Shown: positions 42,598 to 46,872 of the stretch, one piece after another
Numbering within the stretch: the stretch's first letter is position 1
Layout of the letters: the number at the start of each line of letters is the position of its first letter
NCBI GenBank assembly: GCA_021797775.1
Contig: JAJZZC010000012.1
Span: forward strand, 1 to 46,872
DNA length: 46,872 nucleotides
Direction: 5' to 3'
Source of the DNA: Bacillota bacterium
Lineage (GTDB): Bacteria; Bacillota; Sulfobacillia; RBS10-35; JAJYVN01
Program-made: the position numbers and the translations under genes
The notes under the pieces: generated by a model
What the model was told of the DNA's origin: nothing
What the model saw: the letters and a program-made list of their open reading frames with translations, nothing else
Databases searched by the model: none

Positions 42598-42627
42598 AGT
42601 ATAGCGATAACCCCTTGCGCAAAACAA
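42598..42627 (-). promoter_or_regulatory. candidate promoter of the plsX-fab operon
   Basis: On the minus strand, TTGTTT (42627-42622) and TATACT (42603-42598) are 18 bp apart. The -10 matches five of six bases and lies in an AT-rich island. Transcription would start near 42591, about 60 nt before plsX. I see no FapR-type palindrome overlapping it. Confidence 0.5.
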
Positions 42628-42797
42628 CCGTAGGCGAGCGGGGGCCCCGTGGCGGCACCCACCAGCGCGCGCCCCCATTGACCAAGCCAGGGGCCCTACC
42701 CCGGCCGAGCGTGGGCGCCCGGGCCAAACCCCCACAGCCCGGGGGGCAGACGCTGGCCCGCCCGGCCGAGCACCGCGACCGGGCAGCCGGCCCTGGG

Positions 42798-43520
42798 TCA
42801 GCGGGCTACGGGCACCAGCAACTGGCCGGCCGCCAGCGCGAAGTGCAGATAGATGGAAGGCAGCAGGCTCTTGCGCCAAGCGACCAGCCCCGTATAGAGC
42901 AGAGCCAAGGCCAGCAAGACGAGGGCCTGCCCCCAGCGCCACCCCGGCGCGGGATGAAAGAACACGAACGAAGCCACGGACAGAGCGATCGCCAGAAAAC
43001 CCCCGAAATGCGGGCGCAGCCAAACGACCACGGCGCCGCGCCACACCGTTTCCTGGACGAGGGCGTCGGCGAGGGCGACCCCGACCAGGGAAACGCGTTC
43101 CAACAGGTTCACTGGCGTCGAAGCCGTGACCCCGTACACCCGTGCGGACACCACGGCAGGGTGGTAGAACAGGGCGACGGCGAGCGCCAGCAGTAGCGTG
43201 CACGCCATCACGGCGATCTCCCACCCGCGCAGGCGAGCGGGCCAGCCGAGCGCCGCCAGGCCGCCCCGCCCGCGCCCGATGCCGATAGCCAGAGCCGCCG
43301 CGCCCGCCGCCATCAACACCAGTTTGACCTGCACGCCGGCAAACCAGTAAGCCGGATTCCCCCCGTAATACGCCCGGGGTCCAGTCAGATGGTCGCTCCA
43401 CTCGTAGGCGAGCGGCAACCCGACGACCATCACCCACAGCGCTAGGCGCCGGGCCCCCTCGCCCGAGCGCCGGGCCGTGACGGATGCATGCGCGCCCACA
43501 GTCTTCACCGCAACGACCAT
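42798..43520 (-). CDS. CPBP-family intramembrane protein with altered active site
   Basis: A 240-residue polytopic membrane protein with about six hydrophobic segments. Motif 1 of CPBP/Abi (type II CAAX-like) intramembrane proteases is recognisable in DALVQETVWRGAVVVWL, where the usual Glu-Glu-x3-Arg reads Gln-Glu-x3-Arg. Motif 2 (FxxxH) is present in SVASFVFFHPAPGW, and motif 3 has His in YLHFALAAGQ but not the usual Asn. The loss of the first Glu and the Asn may weaken or abolish protease activity. Family members process or mature membrane proteins or confer bacteriocin immunity. It lies between secF and plsX, in a minus-strand run with no obvious functional link. Confidence 0.75.
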   Translation of the reverse strand: MVVAVKTVGAHASVTARRSGEGARRLALWVMVVGLPLAYEWSDHLTGPRAYYGGNPAYWFAGVQVKLVLMAAGAAALAIGIGRGRGGLAALGWPARLRGWEIAVMACTLLLALAVALFYHPAVVSARVYGVTASTPVNLLERVSLVGVALADALVQETVWRGAVVVWLRPHFGGFLAIALSVASFVFFHPAPGWRWGQALVLLALALLYTGLVAWRKSLLPSIYLHFALAAGQLLVPVAR

Positions 43521-43553
43521 CCCCCGCTTCGCGCTCTGACGCCGGTGGGTCGC

Positions 43554-44549
43554 TCAGACCCCGCTGGGGCGCGCGGCCGGATCCAGGCGGGCCCCGTCCC
43601 CCGCGCCCCGTGCCCGGCCCCGGGCGTCCCGCCCCTCGCCCACCAGCCACAGGTAGACGGGGCTCGCGATGAACACCGACGAGTACGTCCCGAAACACAC
43701 CCCGACCAGCAGGGCCAGCGCCAGGTCGCGAGTCGAGGCGCCCCCGAGGAAGTAGACAGCGAGCAGCGCGAGTAGCACCGTGGCCACCGTGGTGACGGTG
43801 CGGTTCAGTACCTGGTTGATGCTGGCGTCGATCGCCTCGGACAGAGGCTCCCGCCGCTTGAGCTTCATCCGTTCGCGGATGCGGTCGAACACGATGATCG
43901 TATCGTTCATGGAGTAGCCGTACACCGTCAGCACCGCCGCCACGAACGGGCTGTTGACCTGCAGGTGCAGGACGGAGAACAGGCCCACGGTGAGGGTGAT
44001 GTCGTGCAGCAGCGCGATCACGGCGGCTAGAGCGAACTTCAGCCCCGAGTAGGAGCCTGCCTCCCCGAACTCGAAGCGGATGCCGAGGTATGCCGTCATC
44101 AGGGCCGTGGCGATGAGCACCGCCAGGATCGCGTGCGTGCGCAACTGCTGGCCGATGATCGGCGTGACCTCGTTCACGCTGTCCTCGGTGACGCCCTTGC
44201 CAAAACGCTGCCGCAGTCCCTGCAGGATGCGCGCGCGCGTCGTGTCGGACATGGGCGGGAAGCGGAATTCGAAGTGGCGCGCCGCAGCGGCGGTTTGCGC
44301 CTCGGGTGCGCCCAGGGGCGTGACGATCTGGATCACGGCCTGCCCCTGCCCGAAGCGCGCCAGCACCTGCCGAACCGCGCCCTCGGCGACCGGCGCGGGG
44401 GTGCTCACGTCCATGACCACGCCGCCGGTGAAGTCGATGCCGAAGTTCAGCCCGCGCGTGGCGAGCGACCCAATGGTCACCAGCAGGGCCAGGGCGGAAA
44501 TCGCCATGAACAGCTTGCGCCGCGCCATGAACCGGAAGTGGTACCTCAC
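43554..44549 (-). CDS. secF: protein translocase subunit SecF
   Basis: A six-helix RND-type membrane protein that, with SecD, uses the proton gradient to finish export through SecYEG. The 331-residue product has GLNFGIDFTGGVVMDV after the first helix, a periplasmic-side domain, and the conserved LTVYGYSMNDTIIVFDRIRE then ASINQVLNRTVTTVATVLLA segments. The ATG at 44549 overlaps the secD stop (ATGA). About 30 Arg/Gly/Pro-rich residues extend the C-terminus. Confidence 0.97.
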   Translation of the reverse strand: MRYHFRFMARRKLFMAISALALLVTIGSLATRGLNFGIDFTGGVVMDVSTPAPVAEGAVRQVLARFGQGQAVIQIVTPLGAPEAQTAAAARHFEFRFPPMSDTTRARILQGLRQRFGKGVTEDSVNEVTPIIGQQLRTHAILAVLIATALMTAYLGIRFEFGEAGSYSGLKFALAAVIALLHDITLTVGLFSVLHLQVNSPFVAAVLTVYGYSMNDTIIVFDRIRERMKLKRREPLSEAIDASINQVLNRTVTTVATVLLALLAVYFLGGASTRDLALALLVGVCFGTYSSVFIASPVYLWLVGEGRDARGRARGAGDGARLDPAARPSGV

Positions 44550-46156
44550 CGTCCACCCTTCCTCACACGGCCCTGACGGCTGCGCCGTCGCGAGCGGCCC
44601 GTTCCCTGCCGCCGTTCCCCCGGTGGGCGTGTCTCCGGTTCCACGGGGGGGAGTAGCGGCGCCGGCACCACGCGCCCGGCGTCGGGCGCGGATTCCTCCC
44701 GTTCGGCCCCATCGGGCACGGCCTGCGTCGGGCCCGCCGCAGGCTCCTCCTGGTCCGGCGCCTCAGGCGCTTCGGCGTCGATGCGTACGGCCGCCCCCGG
44801 GACATCGCGCGGATGCGTGAAGAGCGACGAGCGGCCCGTGAAGCGCGGCGACCCCGCGCTCAAGCCGGCGCCCGCGGTCGCCCCCGCCACGACCGGGGAT
44901 GCCGCGACCCCGCCTAGCCCCAACAGCGCCTCCGCGCGCTTGGCGAAGAACCAGAAGGAGGGCCGAACACCGACATCCACCAGCCAGCGAAGGAGGAGGC
45001 GCGTGAAGACCACGGCCGTCAGCAGGCTGATCAACACGCCGACGCCCAGCGTAACGGCGAAGCCGCGGATCAGGCCGCTGCCCAAATAGTAGAGAACCAC
45101 GCAGGCAATGATCGTGGTGGCGTTACTGTCAACGATGGCGCGCAGCCCGTTGCGGAAGCCTTCGTCCACGGCGCTGCGCAACGACCGTCCCGCGCGCAGT
45201 TCCTCCTTGATGCGCTCAAAGATAATGACGTTGCTGTCCACAGCCATGCCGATGGACAGGATGAGGCCGGTGATCCCGGGCAAGGTGAGGGTGGCGCCGA
45301 CGCCAATCAACACCGCCAGCAGCAGGAGCGCGTACACCAGTAGGGCTAGGTCGGCCCAGAAGCCAGGGATGCGGTAGACCAGCAGCATGAAGGCGACCAC
45401 CAGCGCCAGCGCCACAATGGCGGCGGCAAGGCTGGCCTGCACGGAGTTGGCGCCCAAGGTCGCCGACACCGTGGTCTTGGACAGGATGGTCAACTTCAGG
45501 GGGAGGGCGCCAGAGTTGAGCTGGATCGCCAGGGCCTGGGCCTGCGGGAAGGTGAAGCTTCCGGTGATGACGGCCTGCCCGTTGAGGATGGCCTGGTCGA
45601 TCACCGGATTCATGATCTGCTTCCCGTCCAGATAGATGGGCATCAGCTTGCCGACGTTGGCGGCGGTGAACGCCGCCAACGCCTTCGTGCCGACAGGGTC
45701 GAAGGTGAGCGCCACCACATTCCCCTGCGTCTGGGAAATCTCGGCGGTCGCATGCTTCAGGTCCGACCCGGTCACGATGATGTGACCCTGGCTATCCTTG
45801 AACTGGAGGACGGCGGTGGTGCCGATGACCTGCTGCGCCTGCTCCGGGTTCTTGACACCCGCCAGTTGCACCAGAATACGGCGCGACGCGGGTTCCGCCT
45901 GGACCACGGGATCGGCGACCCCAAGCTTGTTGACGCGCAGGTTGATGACCTGGACCGTACGCGTTAGGGCGTTGGCTGAATACGGCTGGTGGGGCGTGCC
46001 GCTCGCCTGGTACATGATCTCGATGCCGCCCTGCAGGTCGAGCCCCTTGCGGATATGCGCCGGCAGGGGATTGATTCCCAAGAGATACACGGCCGCGCCC
46101 AGCACCACGGCCAAGGCGACCACCAAACGAACCAGCGCACCGCGCTGTCTGCGCAA
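44546..46156 (-). CDS. secD: protein translocase subunit SecD
   Basis: The larger SecDF subunit, 536 residues. Motifs are IRKGLDLQGGIEIMYQA after the first helix, the P1-type domain, and LPGITGLILSIGMAVDSNVI, IFERIKEELRAGRSLRSAVD then EGFRNGLRAIVDSNATTIIA in the membrane part. The last ~120 residues (from about 415) are a charged, Pro/Glu/Arg-rich tail ending RRRSRQGRVRKGGR, which is unusual for SecD. The TTG at 46156 has AGGAGGG 8 nt upstream. secD and secF overlap by ATGA. Confidence 0.97.
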   Translation of the reverse strand: MRRQRGALVRLVVALAVVLGAAVYLLGINPLPAHIRKGLDLQGGIEIMYQASGTPHQPYSANALTRTVQVINLRVNKLGVADPVVQAEPASRRILVQLAGVKNPEQAQQVIGTTAVLQFKDSQGHIIVTGSDLKHATAEISQTQGNVVALTFDPVGTKALAAFTAANVGKLMPIYLDGKQIMNPVIDQAILNGQAVITGSFTFPQAQALAIQLNSGALPLKLTILSKTTVSATLGANSVQASLAAAIVALALVVAFMLLVYRIPGFWADLALLVYALLLLAVLIGVGATLTLPGITGLILSIGMAVDSNVIIFERIKEELRAGRSLRSAVDEGFRNGLRAIVDSNATTIIACVVLYYLGSGLIRGFAVTLGVGVLISLLTAVVFTRLLLRWLVDVGVRPSFWFFAKRAEALLGLGGVAASPVVAGATAGAGLSAGSPRFTGRSSLFTHPRDVPGAAVRIDAEAPEAPDQEEPAAGPTQAVPDGAEREESAPDAGRVVPAPLLPPVEPETRPPGERRQGTGRSRRRSRQGRVRKGGR

Positions 46157-46341
46157 GAGGCGTGCCCTCCTGACTTCACTGGCACGCGACGGGCGGCCCG
46201 CGGCAACCGGCCCGTGTGCAGCCGCCGGTCAGGCGGAGGGGCGCGACAGCCATGGTCTGGGGGACCGCCCGACGGGATCGGGCCGACCGGGGCGCCGGGC
46301 GCCACGGCGGCCGCCGGTGATGACTCGCAGAATCACTAGCG
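46157..46341 (-). other. secD 5' untranslated region
   Basis: About 180 nt between the predicted transcription start near 46335 and the secD start. Apart from the Shine-Dalgarno site next to secD I see no recognised riboswitch or attenuator. Confidence 0.4.
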
Positions 46342-46371
46342 ATTATAGGGCCGCAGTGTGCGATTCGTCAA
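46342..46371 (-). promoter_or_regulatory. strong vegetative promoter for secD-secF
   Basis: On the minus strand TTGACG (46371-46366) and a perfect TATAAT (46347-46342) are separated by 18 bp, inside a clearly AT-richer island. This is the best sigma-A-type promoter in the window. Confidence 0.75.
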
Positions 46372-46872
46372 TTTGCGGGGCGGGCGAGACGCCGATCCAC
46401 GGTGCAATGCGCAGAGACAAGTCGAGGGCACCCCAGAGCGCGCACGATGTGGGAGATGAAAATCTTGGTCCGGGAGAGCGGGCCGACCACGGGGTGGGGC
46501 CGCCCTGGCTGCGCGCCCACCCCGGCCTCTTGGTGTTGGCGCCGGCCCGACGCGGCCTCCGCCGTCATCCCCGACCGGCGGGGGGGGGGGGGCGAACATC
46601 GGCTGCGCCCCTGCCCCAAGGCCCCTTGGGGGCGCCTGCACGCGGCCCTGGCCCTGGCGGGGGCCGGATCCGCCGGAAGGGCCGTATGCGTTCCGCCGAA
46701 CGGGCACCGTTTAGCGCGGAGTGGGAGAGGGACCCGGCGGTCGCCCCGTTCCGCGGCGCGCCTCTTGCCCACCTTTCCCCGCGCCAGCGGGCGCCCGGCC
46801 CTGGGGCCCCGACCCGGCGGCGCGCGGCGTGAGCGTCCGCAGCGCCGCCGCCGCCGGGCGAAGGGGACGGCC
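46372..46872. other. right-hand end of window, no confident gene
   Basis: About 500 bp with open frames on both strands but no recognisable product or ribosome-binding site. It contains a run of about 14 G (46579-46592). A minus-strand frame includes SRTKIFISHIVRALGCPR and ends at 46368, inside the secD promoter; I could not assign it. Confidence 0.45.

Noticed and set aside
42208-44556. 782-codon minus-strand frame overlapping plsX, the CPBP gene and secF
   Set aside because: It overlaps three recognisable genes in another frame and has no family similarity.
46368-46772. 134-codon minus-strand frame right of secD
   Set aside because: Contains the G-run in frame, ends inside the secD promoter and matches no family.

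Overview
The window is a GC-rich (roughly 70%, estimated by eye) bacterial chromosome segment. From position 5905 to the right-hand end nearly every gene lies on the minus strand. Gene order closely follows the Bacillus/Clostridia housekeeping block: plsX-fabH-fabD-fabG-acpP-fabF, then rnc-smc-ftsY, ylxM-ffh-rpsP-khpA-rimM-trmD-rplS-rbgA-rnhB, and topA-xerC-hslV-hslU. Together with a Spo0E-like protein, YlxM and frequent TTG/GTG starts behind G-rich Shine-Dalgarno sites, this points to a high-GC, probably spore-forming member of the Bacillota (Thermaerobacter/Symbiobacterium-like). The lineage is an inference from synteny and composition; no rRNA gene is present.

Positions 103-5124 hold a CRISPR array of 69 repeats and 68 spacers with no cas gene in the window. 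The minus-strand repeat ends in ATTGAAAC, so the array is probably transcribed leftward from a leader beyond 5124. Two spacers are duplicated, one internal repeat is degenerate, and three spacer pairs look like sequence variants of the same viral coding regions. Positions 5125-5904 carry the presumed leader and a possible fragment of a pxpB/kipI gene.

Positions 5905-18569 hold a DUF3048 lipoprotein, a divergent single-pass membrane protein, hslU-hslV-xerC, topA, then an unusual overlapping three-gene unit (HMG-CoA reductase homologue, R2-like diiron protein, Cof-type HAD phosphatase) and an L,D-transpeptidase. A poorly coding stretch of about 1.5 kb follows (18570-20038).

Positions 20039-32418 hold the ribosome-maturation, SRP and SMC block. 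Two copies of a ~42-bp element resembling the hairpin end of IS200/IS605-family (TnpB-associated) elements each start at the stop codon of a host gene (rnhB and the Spo0E-like gene).

Positions 32613-35915 encode RNase III with an 862-residue, probably disordered N-terminal extension rich in Ala, Pro, Gly and Arg. This is the most unusual protein in the window. The fatty-acid/phospholipid initiation cluster (36684-42532), a CPBP-family membrane protein and secF/secD close the window; a strong promoter (TTGACG-N18-TATAAT) precedes secD.

Functionally, the plsX-fab genes make acyl-ACP for membranes, secDF and ffh/ftsY export and insert proteins, the rpsP-rbgA genes build ribosomes, smc organises the chromosome and topA/xerC manage its topology. 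The best candidates for something undescribed are the RNase III extension, the HMGR-diiron-HAD unit, the variant spacer pairs and the solo TnpB-type ends.
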